NCBI GenBank assembly: GCA_019418225.1
Contig: DYCF01000020.1
Location: forward strand, 12,692 to 76,691
Length of the DNA: 64,000 nt
Direction: 5' to 3'
DNA from: Clostridiales bacterium
GTDB lineage: Bacteria > Bacillota > Clostridia > Lachnospirales > Cellulosilyticaceae
A model generated the notes under the pieces. That model saw nothing but the letters and a program-made list of their open reading frames with translations. It made no database searches and was not told where the DNA came from. The position numbers were made by a program, and so were the translations under genes. Positions 1 through 8,945 of this stretch are shown here, piece after piece. Positions within the stretch are counted from its first letter, which is position 1. Every line of letters begins with the position of its first letter.

Positions 1-697
1 AAACCGTATCATGATATAAAGGAAGTATCTCTTCTATCCTTTCAATGCTCATGTCCATCATCTCGGCAATTTCAAAAAGCGCTGGGTCTCTATTATAGTC
101 TGTAATGAATTGTTGAGACTTACGTCTTATTTTATTCATAGTATCTTGTAAATGTACTGGCACTCTAATATTCTTCGATTTATCTGCAATAGCCCTAGTA
201 ATTGCTTGACGAATCCACCACATGGCATAGGTGCTGAATTTATAACCTTTATGATAATCAAACTTTTCTACAGCCTTAATAAGTCCTATATTCCCTTCTT
301 GAATTAAATCTAGTAAAGATAAGCCACTCCCTTTTACATATCTTTTAGCCACACTGACAACTAACCGTAAATTCGCATTGGTTAACTCTTCCTTGGCACT
401 TAAATCTCCTTGCTCCATACGAATAGCCACCGCCAATTCTTCCTGGGCTGTTAACAGTGGAATTTTACCTATTTCCTTTAAGTACATACGTATAGAATCT
501 TCTGTCATATCTTCAGTTAATTCTTCTGTTATTTCTATTTCTACTACTACTTCTTCTACCATTTCCATTTCTACTTCTTCCGCTATTTCCACTTCTTCCT
601 TCATCATAACTGAGTTTTCATATAGCTTATGATTCTGGACGGCATCATGGGGACTAGTATATACAACCAAACGTTTTACTTCTTTATCTTTTATCAT
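1..697 (-). CDS. RNA polymerase sigma factor, sigma-70 (RpoD-like), 3' end outside window
   Basis: Primary-type sigma factor that directs RNA polymerase to promoters. The 232 visible codons give an acidic, Glu/Val-rich N-terminus (residues 33-66), then region 1.2 (DSIRMYLKEIGKIPLL, about 67-82), then region 2 with NANLRLVVSVAKRYVKG, LIQEGNIGLIKAVEKFD and the promoter-melting block FSTYAMWWIRQAITRAIAD (155-173). The start of region 3 (IRVPVHL, EIAEMMDM) follows, and the frame runs off the window start. The ATG is preceded by GGGAAGAG. Region 1.1 is missing or replaced by the short acidic stretch, so this may be a second RpoD-like factor rather than the housekeeping one. Family assignment is secure; the paralogue type is open. 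Confidence 0.95.
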   Translation of the reverse strand, partial: MIKDKEVKRLVVYTSPHDAVQNHKLYENSVMMKEEVEIAEEVEMEMVEEVVVEIEITEELTEDMTEDSIRMYLKEIGKIPLLTAQEELAVAIRMEQGDLSAKEELTNANLRLVVSVAKRYVKGSGLSLLDLIQEGNIGLIKAVEKFDYHKGYKFSTYAMWWIRQAITRAIADKSKNIRVPVHLQDTMNKIRRKSQQFITDYNRDPALFEIAEMMDMSIERIEEILPLYHDTV

Positions 698-746
698 AAC
701 TCTTAATCTCTTCCCATTTTTTATTACAAGCGCGTACATATACCAT

Positions 747-776
747 AAAAAAGGAGCTGTCAGCAGCCCCTTTTTT
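747..776 (-). terminator. Intrinsic terminator after the carD-small gene pair
   Basis: A 13-bp arm (747-759) pairs with 764-776 with one mismatch and a 4-nt loop. A/T runs on both sides make it usable in both directions. It lies 16 bp past the stop of the small minus-strand gene. Confidence 0.8.
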
Positions 777-791
777 ATAAAATGTTCTAGG

Positions 792-1010
792 TTATTCTAA
801 ATACCCATCCATTTTATATGCATTATATTGCTTTCTAATTTTTACAATAAGTGCTCCATCTGGCTGCTCTATTGTTTCTTCAACCTTGTATTTTACATTG
901 CCCTTATCTAACTTATTGCAATAAATTTCAAAATCTCGTTTTGGATTTGCATCATTCATTGCATCAAATCTTATTGTTTGTAACAAACAAGCACTCATTA
1001 TTCTTCTCAC
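792..1010 (-). CDS. Small conserved-looking hypothetical protein (72 aa)
   Basis: No family recognised. A soluble, lysine-rich 72-aa protein without a signal peptide or membrane segment; the C-terminal half has alternating charged and hydrophobic residues typical of a small beta-sheet fold. I use the GTG start because AAAGGGAG sits 7 nt upstream; the internal ATG at codon 5 would be 19 nt away. It begins 25 bp after carD on the same strand and is followed by a terminator, so the two are probably co-transcribed. Function cannot be inferred. Confidence 0.6.
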   Translation of the reverse strand: MRRIMSACLLQTIRFDAMNDANPKRDFEIYCNKLDKGNVKYKVEETIEQPDGALIVKIRKQYNAYKMDGYLE

Positions 1011-1035
1011 TTTTAATCTCCCTTTCTCATTTTAT

Positions 1036-1563
1036 CTATATAGTAGAAACAGCTTCCTTAGCAAGCTGTTTAACTCTGTTTACAATAAACGCCTTAACTT
1101 CACTTTTGTCCATTCCCAGTGCAATTGCTAATTCATTGTAAAGATGCTCCTCTGCCATTTGAAAATACTTTTTGTCTCCCATAATCGCTTTTTTCCCTGC
1201 TGCAAGTCTTGCCTTTTGATTAAGATACGTTGTTTTTATAATTCGAACAAGTTGTTTACAATCACAACTACGTAATGCTTCTTTATATAAGATTTCTTTT
1301 TTCTTGTCATCATCTACTACAAAGATTTCAATATCTGGTATCTCATCTACAAGTGCCTGTGCTTCTTCTTTTGTCAAAATAGGCCTCATGATAATCTTTT
1401 CATTATCTACAGGTGTAAATACTGTACTTTCGCTGGCGTAAACGGGTCTTAATGTATAATACATGGTCTCTTTCTCAATACCACTTACCTCCAAGGGCCC
1501 CACTTCTTCCACCTTGCAGACACCATTGGCACCACAAATCATATAATCTCCAACATTAAACAT
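1036..1563 (-). CDS. CarD-family transcriptional regulator
   Basis: CarD/CdnL proteins bind the RNA polymerase beta subunit and stabilise open promoter complexes. The N-terminal ~60 residues form the Tudor-like RNAP-interaction domain (FNVGDYMICGANGVCKVEEV, then MYYTLRPVY and VFTPVDN). The C-terminal ~100 residues are helical and basic (KQLVRIIKTTYLNQKARLAAGKK) and correspond to the DNA-contacting part. Length (175 aa) is normal. It lies about 340 bp upstream of a sigma-70 gene on the same strand, so two transcription-initiation genes are neighbours. No strong promoter was identified upstream. Confidence 0.92.
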   Translation of the reverse strand: MFNVGDYMICGANGVCKVEEVGPLEVSGIEKETMYYTLRPVYASESTVFTPVDNEKIIMRPILTKEEAQALVDEIPDIEIFVVDDDKKKEILYKEALRSCDCKQLVRIIKTTYLNQKARLAAGKKAIMGDKKYFQMAEEHLYNELAIALGMDKSEVKAFIVNRVKQLAKEAVSTI

Positions 1564-1740
1564 GATACGTGATTCTCCTTTACTTATTAAATCTCTATAT
1601 ATATTGTATCAAATTAATTGGCTTTTTGTAAGAAATTTTTGTTTTTTATTATAAAATCCGTCTATTTTTACGCATATACTACCCCTTGTTTTTTGTGCAC
1701 TTTTACCATACACTATCACTTATTTCATTATACAAAGAAA

Positions 1741-1787
1741 AGCAAAAACACAGGGATACTCGCCTTAACGCCCTGTGTTTTTGCTTT
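1741..1787. terminator. Bidirectional intrinsic terminator
   Basis: Perfect 15-bp inverted repeat (1741-1755 and 1771-1785) with a 15-nt loop and T/A tracts on both sides. It closes the kinase gene whose stop lies at its edge and insulates it from the carD promoter. The rest of 1564-1740 shows nothing recognisable. Confidence 0.9.
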
Positions 1788-2765
1788 TTATACTTCTTCA
1801 GATATAGCCTTCTTTAACTGCATTTTAAAATACTTAATCATCCCATTTAGGTCTTCCATATCATAATAACCCTTATTCTTTAATGCCATAGCACCTGATA
1901 AATTTCCTAGGCAATGACCTAAATGATAAAACCTCATTCGCTCTTCATCCATTGCCTGATTAACAATTTTCTCATAACTTGTGCCAAATCGAAGCTTTAA
2001 GAAGCTGGCTTCCTCTTCTACATCCCCATACTTAGCACCTTCAATGTCAATTAAAAAAGCCTCATTATTTTTATTGACCATCACATGATTAGGTCCTAAT
2101 TCTCCGTGAATAAAGGTATATTCTTTTCTTGGCTTTATTTTTTTAGCCAATTGTTCTACTTTTTCTTCTAACACTTCATACATTTTTTTATTTAACTGAT
2201 CCATTTCACTTAAGTATGCAACATCTCTTTTTACCCCTTCCAAAGAAAATTCAATGATATTAAAGTCATATGCCTGTAAATGCTCTAACTGTCCTACTGT
2301 TTCACATTTAATACAATGCAGTTTTTCTATGTTCTCCGCCAAAGAAGCCAATACCTGCTCTAGTCGATGCGGGGCGTTGTTAATCACTTCATCCATATCC
2401 GTTCCATCTATATATTCTGCAAAAGCATAGGCATACTGCTGCTCATTTTTATTTCTATCCATATAATATAACTTAGGGACACGCACACCTACTTCACACA
2501 TCTTGTAATTATTTAATTCAAATAACTTTGCACTACTCGATAAGAAAATATCATTTTCTTCATCATATGAAAAATAAGAGGTTGCTTGGTCCCATATGTA
2601 AATCACAAAATTAAAGCCATTTTGCGTTTTTGCCAAATAAGTATGTTTCTGTGCTCCCCCTAATAACCGTTCCATGCTTTGCAGTTCATACCTATTCCCA
2701 AAGACTTCTTTAACCTTTTGCATCATGAATCTTCGTAAATTTTCCATATCTCCTGCCCCTATCAT
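1788..2765 (-). CDS. Aminoglycoside-phosphotransferase-like kinase (APH fold)
   Basis: Phosphotransferase-family (choline kinase/APH fold) protein, 325 aa, substrate unknown. The N-lobe carries LLGGAQKHTYLAKT (nucleotide-binding loop region, ~34-47). The Brenner-type catalytic motif at 220-231 reads HGELGPNHVMVN, followed by the metal-binding IDIEGAKYGD (239-248). In the family the catalytic motif is normally HxD; here the Asp is Glu (E222), so activity is uncertain. The first ATG is used because AAGGAG lies 8-9 nt upstream. It follows the CPBP fragment by 11 bp and ends in a terminator. Fold 0.85; substrate unknown. Confidence 0.8.
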   Translation of the reverse strand: MIGAGDMENLRRFMMQKVKEVFGNRYELQSMERLLGGAQKHTYLAKTQNGFNFVIYIWDQATSYFSYDEENDIFLSSSAKLFELNNYKMCEVGVRVPKLYYMDRNKNEQQYAYAFAEYIDGTDMDEVINNAPHRLEQVLASLAENIEKLHCIKCETVGQLEHLQAYDFNIIEFSLEGVKRDVAYLSEMDQLNKKMYEVLEEKVEQLAKKIKPRKEYTFIHGELGPNHVMVNKNNEAFLIDIEGAKYGDVEEEASFLKLRFGTSYEKIVNQAMDEERMRFYHLGHCLGNLSGAMALKNKGYYDMEDLNGMIKYFKMQLKKAISEEV

Positions 2766-2776
2766 TTTATATCTCC

Positions 2777-3064
2777 TTATTCTATCGCTTCATACTTAAA
2801 AAATTTCATAAACAATAAAGCTATCATAATAGGTGGCAGTGAACCTAATAAAACCATTATCCCACCTTGTCCTATACTCATATTCATACTTAAGACAGAA
2901 TTGCCACCTACAAAACACTGCCCAATAAACGAAGAGAGCCAATCTACTAATCCATGTACAATTATAACTGCCCATAAGTTTTTGCAAAGTATATATATGA
3001 CTGCAAATAATACCCCCGCTACTGCTGCATTAATGGTTTGAACAGCTACTGTTATAGGGTCCAT
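2777..3064 (-). pseudogene. C-terminal fragment of a CPBP-family intramembrane protease
   Basis: Only the last part of a CPBP (CAAX protease/bacteriocin-processing) membrane protein remains. It covers VQTINAAVAGVLFAVIY, the NLWAVIIVHGLVDWL block with the conserved His, and a final hydrophobic helix. The EExxxR and FxxxH motifs of the N-terminal half are absent. There is no Shine-Dalgarno before the first ATG, and the reading frame stays open upstream into the 3' end of the GH43 gene, as expected when the 5' part was deleted. Probably non-functional. Confidence 0.75.
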
Positions 3065-3087
3065 AAAAAAGAGATTGGGTATATTAT

Positions 3088-4569
3088 TTAATGTTCACTA
3101 TGTTCTATGTTAAGCTGAGTAAATATAGCTTCTTTTCCATTAGAATCTACTGCATATAAACCAATCATTACCCCTGTAAAGCCTCCAGCCACTTCTGAAG
3201 AAAGATATCTTGTATCAGCATGCCCCATATTGATAAGTTGCTCTTGTGTTTTCACAAAAAAGTTATAGCCATATGCATCTGCTTCAACAATTAACTGTAC
3301 TTCTTCTTTCCCAATAGACTGAATCTTTTCTTCTTTAGAAATACATCCTATTGTTAGCCTTAATACTGCATTGCCCCCTTGATCCATATATAAATCATAA
3401 TGATGCTTTTCATCTTCAAATAAAGTCACGCCAGTTTCCTCACATTCACTTTGCACTTTACAAGAGATATTCATCTCAAACTCACTTTGACGTATAGCTA
3501 CAAAAGTTGGCGTACCCCCATTAAATAGGGTGTCCACGTTTCCTTTTAACTTCAGATAATCTTCACCAAATTCATAGTTTTGCGCCTCATAGGTTCTTAA
3601 AAAGCACCATTCCTTATGCTCATTAAGATTGCAAAACGTTTTTGTAAATGAGAGCTTTTGAGGCGCGAAGGACACACCTGGCACATCATATGTGAGGTGC
3701 GCTGTGCCATCTCCCATGTAAAACCAGCCCTCTTGCCATGTTACTGGTACAAGCACGCACTCCCTACCTAAATGATGATAAGCTGCCCACTGTCCTGCTT
3801 GTCTAAAAGCAAGATGCATAAACCACCACTGACCATCTTTTCCTTCTATGATGTCCCCATGACCCGCTCCTTGTAAAATGTAACCGCCTAAATTACGATT
3901 AGTCAGTACAGGATTGTTCTTAAATGGCTCAAATGGTCCCCACATACTTTGGCTTCTTGCATAGTTCACCATATGGCCATATTCTGTGCCGCCCTCAGCA
4001 TCTAATATGTAATAATATTCCCCAATCTTATATAAATGAGGTGCCTCTATAAATCTTCCTCCTGTACCATGCCAAAGTGGTTTTGTATCACTCAGCTTTT
4101 TCCCTGTTTCAATATCTATCTCACACATTTGTATAAAAGAAGAAATCCCTAAATCATCATAGCCATTACTCAAAAAGTAAGCTTTATCTCCTTCAAAATA
4201 AAAGGATGGATCAATGCCATCTTGTTCAACCGTTATAGGCTCAGACCACTCACCATATATATCATCTGTATATACATAAAAATTCACCTTAGTTGTTGCA
4301 TTCGTTGTTACCATATAAAATCTACCCTTATGATAACGTATAGTCGGTGCAAATATACCGCTACAACTTTGGGTACCTGTTAAATCAATTTGGCTTGTAC
4401 GCGTTAAACAATGCCCAATTTGTTTCCAATTTACCATATCCGTACTTTCAAAAAGAGGTACCGCTGGAAAGTACTGAAAAGAACTGCATACCATATAATA
4501 TTTATCTCCTACACGGCACGCACTTGGATCTGGATACATTCCTCTTAATACTGGATTTTTATATTCCAC
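3088..4569 (-). CDS. Glycoside hydrolase family 43 (beta-xylosidase / alpha-L-arabinofuranosidase)
   Basis: Cytoplasmic inverting glycosidase (493 aa, no signal peptide) acting on xylo- or arabino-oligosaccharides after uptake. The five-bladed propeller occupies residues ~4-300 with the expected acids: base D14 (YPDPS), pKa-modulator D120 (GIDPSFYF) and acid E175 (FIEAPHLY). The C-terminal ~185 residues form the beta-sandwich common in this family (CEETGVTLFEDEKHHYDLYM). It starts 18 bp after the sugar acetyltransferase gene on the same strand, suggesting an operon for hemicellulose breakdown products. Exact substrate cannot be read from sequence. Confidence 0.9.
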   Translation of the reverse strand: MEYKNPVLRGMYPDPSACRVGDKYYMVCSSFQYFPAVPLFESTDMVNWKQIGHCLTRTSQIDLTGTQSCSGIFAPTIRYHKGRFYMVTTNATTKVNFYVYTDDIYGEWSEPITVEQDGIDPSFYFEGDKAYFLSNGYDDLGISSFIQMCEIDIETGKKLSDTKPLWHGTGGRFIEAPHLYKIGEYYYILDAEGGTEYGHMVNYARSQSMWGPFEPFKNNPVLTNRNLGGYILQGAGHGDIIEGKDGQWWFMHLAFRQAGQWAAYHHLGRECVLVPVTWQEGWFYMGDGTAHLTYDVPGVSFAPQKLSFTKTFCNLNEHKEWCFLRTYEAQNYEFGEDYLKLKGNVDTLFNGGTPTFVAIRQSEFEMNISCKVQSECEETGVTLFEDEKHHYDLYMDQGGNAVLRLTIGCISKEEKIQSIGKEEVQLIVEADAYGYNFFVKTQEQLINMGHADTRYLSSEVAGGFTGVMIGLYAVDSNGKEAIFTQLNIEHSEH

Positions 4570-4587
4570 AATAAATCTCCCCCATTT

Positions 4588-5190
4588 TCATCTCATCATA
4601 TTATTATTTATTTCTCTTATTACTTTACATGGATTACCTACTGCTACAACATTAGCTGGTATATCTTTCGTCACCACGCTTCCTGCACCAATCACACTGC
4701 CATTTCCAATTGTTACACCTGGCAAAATAATAGCACCTCCACCAATCCAGACACCTTCTCCTATTGTAATCGGTAACGCATAGGTTCTACAAAAATATTC
4801 TCCACTTCTTTCATCCCAATTTGGTGTTAACCTTTCTTCTAACTCTACTGGATGTGTAGAAGTATACATCTGTACATTAGATGCAATCAAAGTATTACTG
4901 CCAATTGTAATTTTATTGCAATCCACTAGCGTACAATTCATATTAATAGACACATTATTTCCTATATGAATATGACACCCATAGTCACATATAAATGGCG
5001 CCCCTATGGAAACATTTTTTCCAACACTCCCTAGCATTTCAAGTAAAATCTGCCTTTTTTCCTCTTTTTGTTCATATTGCAACATATGATACTTTCCTAA
5101 CAACCTTCGTGTTTTTGCCTTATATTCCAAAAAAATAGGTGCATGACAATCATAAATTTGTCCTGCAAGACACTTCTCCAATTCAGTCAA
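4588..5190 (-). CDS. Maltose/galactoside O-acetyltransferase (left-handed beta-helix)
   Basis: Transfers acetyl from acetyl-CoA to sugars. The N-terminal Mac domain (TELEKCLAGQIYDCHAPIF) is followed by hexapeptide-repeat coils (VSIGAPFICDYGCHIHIGNN, ITIGSNTLIASNV) and the catalytic His in STHPVELEERL. It ends with ITIGEGVWIGGGAIILPGVT and VIGAGSVVTKDIPANVVAVG. I start it at TTG 5190: AGGAGGGG lies 8 nt upstream and the product then begins MTELEKCLAG, the usual family N-terminus. A longer in-frame start at 5223 has no ribosome site and adds an atypical extension. Length 200 aa is normal. Confidence 0.9.
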   Translation of the reverse strand: MTELEKCLAGQIYDCHAPIFLEYKAKTRRLLGKYHMLQYEQKEEKRQILLEMLGSVGKNVSIGAPFICDYGCHIHIGNNVSINMNCTLVDCNKITIGSNTLIASNVQMYTSTHPVELEERLTPNWDERSGEYFCRTYALPITIGEGVWIGGGAIILPGVTIGNGSVIGAGSVVTKDIPANVVAVGNPCKVIREINNNMMR

Positions 5191-5378
5191 TTTATTTTCC
5201 CCTCCTATCATTCTTCTGACCACGCTGCGTCATTTCTCATCCTCATTTCTATATTCCCTAAAAAATTATCTCATCTTATTTTACACGTATATTCTAATTA
5301 TTTAAATATTTTTATTAACTCATCAACTTGTTCCAATTAACTCATTCACTTCTCTTCTCATCTTACGGCTGTCATTAC

Positions 5379-5624
5379 AAGATAGTTATGCAATAAAACG
5401 AGTCCCTCACCTGCCAGTCTACCTTGGAAATAATTTGATGACACGCTTAGTGAAGGAATATAAAGCGTTTTTAGGCAGATTTTCTGAACGAAGTGAGTTA
5501 TCTGCCGTTGCTTTGTATTCCGAACTTAGCGTAGCACAATAAAACGAGTGCTCACAAATTACATAGAGTGTAGCTGGTGGGTGAGGGACTCATTTGCGGC
5601 CCTTTACTGCATTCCCACTATCTT
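5379..5624. repeat. Structured intergenic element, copy 1 (~195-nt core)
   Basis: Multi-stem element. The closing stem 5400-5411/5580-5591 is perfect. An internal 12-bp stem 5455-5466/5510-5521 has one G-U pair, and a GGCAGA/TCTGCC stem lies at 5474-5479/5501-5506. An outer AAGATAG/CTATCTT pair (5379-5385/5618-5624) extends it. Conserved blocks shared with the copy at 22772 are CTACCTT, CTTAGTGAA, TTTTAGGC, AACTTAG and TAGAGTGTAGC. It fills the gap after nspC; no ORF is visible. Family not recognised. The stretch 5191-5378 holds only the promoter side of the acetyltransferase gene. Confidence 0.7.
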
Positions 5625-5631
5625 ATACCGA

Positions 5632-6765
5632 TTACAATCTCGATTTAAAATCCTCATACCCGAATTTCTTAATCACTTGTAATCCTTTTTCTTCATTATA
5701 AAGGCATATTGAAGGAAGATTAATGCCATTAAAAGTATTATTTTTAACCATTGAATAAATCGCCATATCACAGAATACTAATCGATCGCCTGCCGCTAGT
5801 GGTTTATCAAAAGAGTAATCTCCTATCACATCACCCGATAGACAAGTCTGGCTGCCTAAACGATAAGTATAAACCTTTTCACCTGGCTCACCTGCTCCTA
5901 TGATTCTTGGACGATACGGCATTTCTAAAACATCAGGCATATGGCAAGCTGCTGATGTATCTAATATTGCAATATCGATGCCATTCTTCATAGTTGTGAG
6001 TACTGTGGAAACTAAATATCCTGTGTTTAATGCTACAGCTTCACCTGGTTCTAAATAAACTTCAATATTGTATTTGTTTTTAATAAACATAATACAATCA
6101 ATTAACTTTTGGATATCATAATCTTCACGTGTAATATGATGACCACCACCGAAGTTAATCCACTTCATCTGATGTAAATAGTGTCCAAACTTTTCATCAA
6201 CTACTTTTAAAATACGTTCAAGTGTATCTGAATTTTGCTCACACATAGCATGGAAATGAAGACCTTCAATACCTTCTAATGACTCTGGCTTTAAGTTAGC
6301 CAATGTTGTTCCCATACGTGATCCTGCAAAGCAAGGATTATAAAGATCTGTTTCAACTTCTGCATATTCTGGGTTAATACGAATACCACAACTGATATGA
6401 TGGTCAGCATTTTGAATGCGGCTACGATATTTTTCCCATTCTTCACATGTATTAAATACAATATGACCACAGTATTTCATAATCTCATCAAATTCATCTT
6501 CGCGATATGCAGCTGCATAAATATGCACCTCTTTACCCATTTCTTCATAGCCTAATCGTGCTTCAAAGAGTGAACTTGACGTCACCCCACTTAAGTACTT
6601 CCCGATAAGCGGGAAAGTACTATACATGGAAAATGCCTTTTGCGCTAAAAGAATATGGGCGCCTGTGCGGTCTTCCACCGATTTTAGAATTTCTAAATTT
6701 TTAATAAGGAGTGCCTCATCCACCACATAGCTAGGTGTTGGGACCTTGTTAAAGTCTAATGCCAT
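5632..6765 (-). CDS. nspC: Carboxynorspermidine/carboxyspermidine decarboxylase
   Basis: PLP-dependent decarboxylase (alanine racemase fold III) that converts carboxyspermidine to spermidine, or the nor-form to norspermidine. PLP lysine K43 lies in LLAQKAFSMY. The barrel includes INFGGGHHITREDYD and LEPGEAVALNTGYLV. The C-terminal domain carries the catalytic Cys region GSQTCLSGDVIGDYSF and YSMVKNNTFNG. 377 aa is normal. It follows its pathway partner, the carboxynorspermidine dehydrogenase, by only 10 bp, so the two are translated together. Confidence 0.95.
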   Translation of the reverse strand: MALDFNKVPTPSYVVDEALLIKNLEILKSVEDRTGAHILLAQKAFSMYSTFPLIGKYLSGVTSSSLFEARLGYEEMGKEVHIYAAAYREDEFDEIMKYCGHIVFNTCEEWEKYRSRIQNADHHISCGIRINPEYAEVETDLYNPCFAGSRMGTTLANLKPESLEGIEGLHFHAMCEQNSDTLERILKVVDEKFGHYLHQMKWINFGGGHHITREDYDIQKLIDCIMFIKNKYNIEVYLEPGEAVALNTGYLVSTVLTTMKNGIDIAILDTSAACHMPDVLEMPYRPRIIGAGEPGEKVYTYRLGSQTCLSGDVIGDYSFDKPLAAGDRLVFCDMAIYSMVKNNTFNGINLPSICLYNEEKGLQVIKKFGYEDFKSRL

Positions 6766-6775
6766 CTCGTTCTCC

Positions 6776-7975
6776 TTAATCTACAAATTTAGGGTCAAAT
6801 GATTCTTTCCATGGTAATCCCCATTCATTTAAAGCGTCCATGAATGGATCTGGATTGAATTCTTCTACATTATAAACACCTGGTTTTTTCCATTCACCTT
6901 TAAGGAGCATCATGGCACCAATCATAGCTGGTACACCCGTTGTGTAAGAAATAGCTTGTGAACCTACTTCTTTGTAACATTCTTCATGGTCACATACATT
7001 GTATACATAGTAAGATACTGGTTTGCCATCTTTGACACCACGGTAAATACATCCGATGTTTGTTTTACCTTTTGTACGTGGTCCAAGTGATGCTGGATCT
7101 GGAAGTACTGCTTTTAAGAATTGTAAAGGTACAATTTGTTTGCCTTCAAATTCAATTGGTTCGATAGATGTCATCCCAACATTTTCTAAAACTTTTAAGT
7201 GTGTTAAGTAATTTTGTGAGAATGTCATAAAGAAACGAATTCTTTTGATGCCTGGCATATTAAGTGCAAGTGATTCTAATTCTTCATGATGTAAGAGATA
7301 CATATCTTTTTCACCGATTTCTGGGAAGTCATAAACACGTTTGATTTCCATTGGCTGCGTTTCTACCCACTCACCATTTTCAATATAGCTACCTTTTGCA
7401 GTTACTTCACGGATATTAATCTCTGGATTGAAGTTTGTAGCGAATGGATAACCATGATCCCCTGCATTTGCATCTAAGATATCAATATAGTGAATTTCAT
7501 CAAAGTAATGTTTTAAAGCATAAGCAGAAAATACCCCTGTTACACCTGGGTCAAATCCACAACCTAAAATAGCTGTAAGACCTGCTTTTTCAAAACGTTC
7601 TCTATAAGCCCATTGCCATTTATATTCAAATTTAGCGGTATCAAGTGGTTCATAGTTTGCTGTATCTAAATAATGTACACCTGTTTCAAGACATGCGTCC
7701 ATAATTGTAAGGTCTTGATATGGTAATGCCACATTAATAACGATTTCTGGTTTAAATTCATTAATAAGGGCTACTAATTCTTCTACATTGTCAGCATCTA
7801 CTTGTGCTGTTTGAATTTTAGTTTTGCCGCCATCAAGTTTTGCTTTTAAGGCATCACATTTTGATTTTGTACGGCTTGCGATACAAATCTCTTCGAATAC
7901 CTCAGAATTTTGACAACATTTATGTACTACTACGCTAGCTACACCACCAGCACCAATAATTAGAGCTCTACCCAT
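6776..7975 (-). CDS. Carboxynorspermidine dehydrogenase (saccharopine dehydrogenase-like)
   Basis: NADPH-dependent enzyme that condenses aspartate semialdehyde with putrescine (or diaminopropane) to carboxyspermidine. The N-terminal Rossmann motif is ALIIGAGGVASVVVHKC. Further family blocks are INVALPYQDLTIMDACLETGVHYLDTA (split here: VINVALPYQDL, GVHYLDTANYEP) and ILGCGFDPGVTGVFSAYAL. The C-terminal part has SYTTGVPAMIGAMMLLKGEW. 399 aa is the usual length. It is directly upstream of nspC. No other lysine-pathway gene is nearby, which argues against a true saccharopine dehydrogenase. Confidence 0.93.
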   Translation of the reverse strand: MGRALIIGAGGVASVVVHKCCQNSEVFEEICIASRTKSKCDALKAKLDGGKTKIQTAQVDADNVEELVALINEFKPEIVINVALPYQDLTIMDACLETGVHYLDTANYEPLDTAKFEYKWQWAYRERFEKAGLTAILGCGFDPGVTGVFSAYALKHYFDEIHYIDILDANAGDHGYPFATNFNPEINIREVTAKGSYIENGEWVETQPMEIKRVYDFPEIGEKDMYLLHHEELESLALNMPGIKRIRFFMTFSQNYLTHLKVLENVGMTSIEPIEFEGKQIVPLQFLKAVLPDPASLGPRTKGKTNIGCIYRGVKDGKPVSYYVYNVCDHEECYKEVGSQAISYTTGVPAMIGAMMLLKGEWKKPGVYNVEEFNPDPFMDALNEWGLPWKESFDPKFVD

Positions 7976-8065
7976 TAATTTAATCCTCCTAAAATTTAAT
8001 AATATATATACTAAACGTTAAACTCATAAAGACCTTACGTTTATAGCAATTTAATAGTGTCTCAT

Positions 8066-8908
8066 TTATTTTAATAAATCTAAGATATAGTTAGGAAGTG
8101 CAAAACTTCCACGATGAATCCATGTATTATAATACTTTGTATTAAGGCCAAATTTTTGCCATGCATCCTCTTGTAAATCTTTAATCGGATGCAACCTCTT
8201 CGACGCAAAGCCAAATAACCATTGTCCTGAAGAATAGGTTGGAATATTAGCACTATAGAACTTTGTTACTGGAAATATATTCACAAGCTTTTCATATGCC
8301 ATTTCAAGTGAATTGGCATGCATTTGATAATATGGACTTTCATGCTGATTAATTAAAATCCCATCTTCTTTAAGTGCTTTATAACAGTTGCCATAAAATT
8401 CCTTAGTGAAAAGCCCTTCACCTGGTCCAAATGGATCTGTAGAATCCACTAAGATTAAATCATACTCATTTTGTTTTCCACGTACGAATCTTAGGCCATC
8501 TTCAAAATACAGATGCACTCTTGGATCATCTAATTTACAGGCTGTCTGCTGTAAATAGGTCCTACAAGCTTTAACTACCATCTCATCAATTTCAACAAGA
8601 TCAATATGTTCAATAGTCTGGTATCTTGTAAGTTCTCTTACAGTACCACCATCACCACCGCCAATAACTAACACCTTTTTCGTATTAGGATTTACCGCCA
8701 TTGGCACATGTACCATCATGTCATGATAAATAAATTCATCACGCTCTGTTACCATCATTAACCCGTCTAGTGTGAGAAAAGTACCAAACTCATAAGACTT
8801 CATAATATCAATACGTTGGAATTTACTTTGCTCCGAACACAAGTGTTTATCAACTTTAATTGAAAACTTCACATTTGGACTATGTTCCTCTGTATACCAT
8901 AATTCCAT
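8066..8908 (-). CDS. speE: Polyamine aminopropyltransferase (spermidine synthase)
   Basis: Transfers the aminopropyl group of decarboxylated S-adenosylmethionine to putrescine. The N-terminal beta-domain (MELWYTEEHSPNVKFSIKV) contains the typical TLDGLMMVTERDEFIYHDMM block. The SAM site is VLVIGGGDGGTVRELTRY, followed by VDLVEID-type residues (IDLVEIDEMVVKACR). The catalytic loop is DSTDPFGPGEGLFTKEFY. 280 aa is normal. It lies between the decarboxylase and the carboxyspermidine genes, 90 bp before the latter. No speD (source of the decarboxylated SAM) is in the window. Confidence 0.95.
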   Translation of the reverse strand: MELWYTEEHSPNVKFSIKVDKHLCSEQSKFQRIDIMKSYEFGTFLTLDGLMMVTERDEFIYHDMMVHVPMAVNPNTKKVLVIGGGDGGTVRELTRYQTIEHIDLVEIDEMVVKACRTYLQQTACKLDDPRVHLYFEDGLRFVRGKQNEYDLILVDSTDPFGPGEGLFTKEFYGNCYKALKEDGILINQHESPYYQMHANSLEMAYEKLVNIFPVTKFYSANIPTYSSGQWLFGFASKRLHPIKDLQEDAWQKFGLNTKYYNTWIHRGSFALPNYILDLLK

Positions 8909-8945
8909 TTTCCCACTCCTCTCATAGTTTCTAGATCTATACTTC

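Noticed and set aside
792..1563. Toxin-antitoxin pair
   Set aside because: The upstream partner is a clear CarD regulator and the small protein has no toxin or antitoxin features.
6776..7975. True saccharopine dehydrogenase of lysine metabolism
   Set aside because: Direct linkage to nspC and speE makes the carboxynorspermidine enzyme much more likely.
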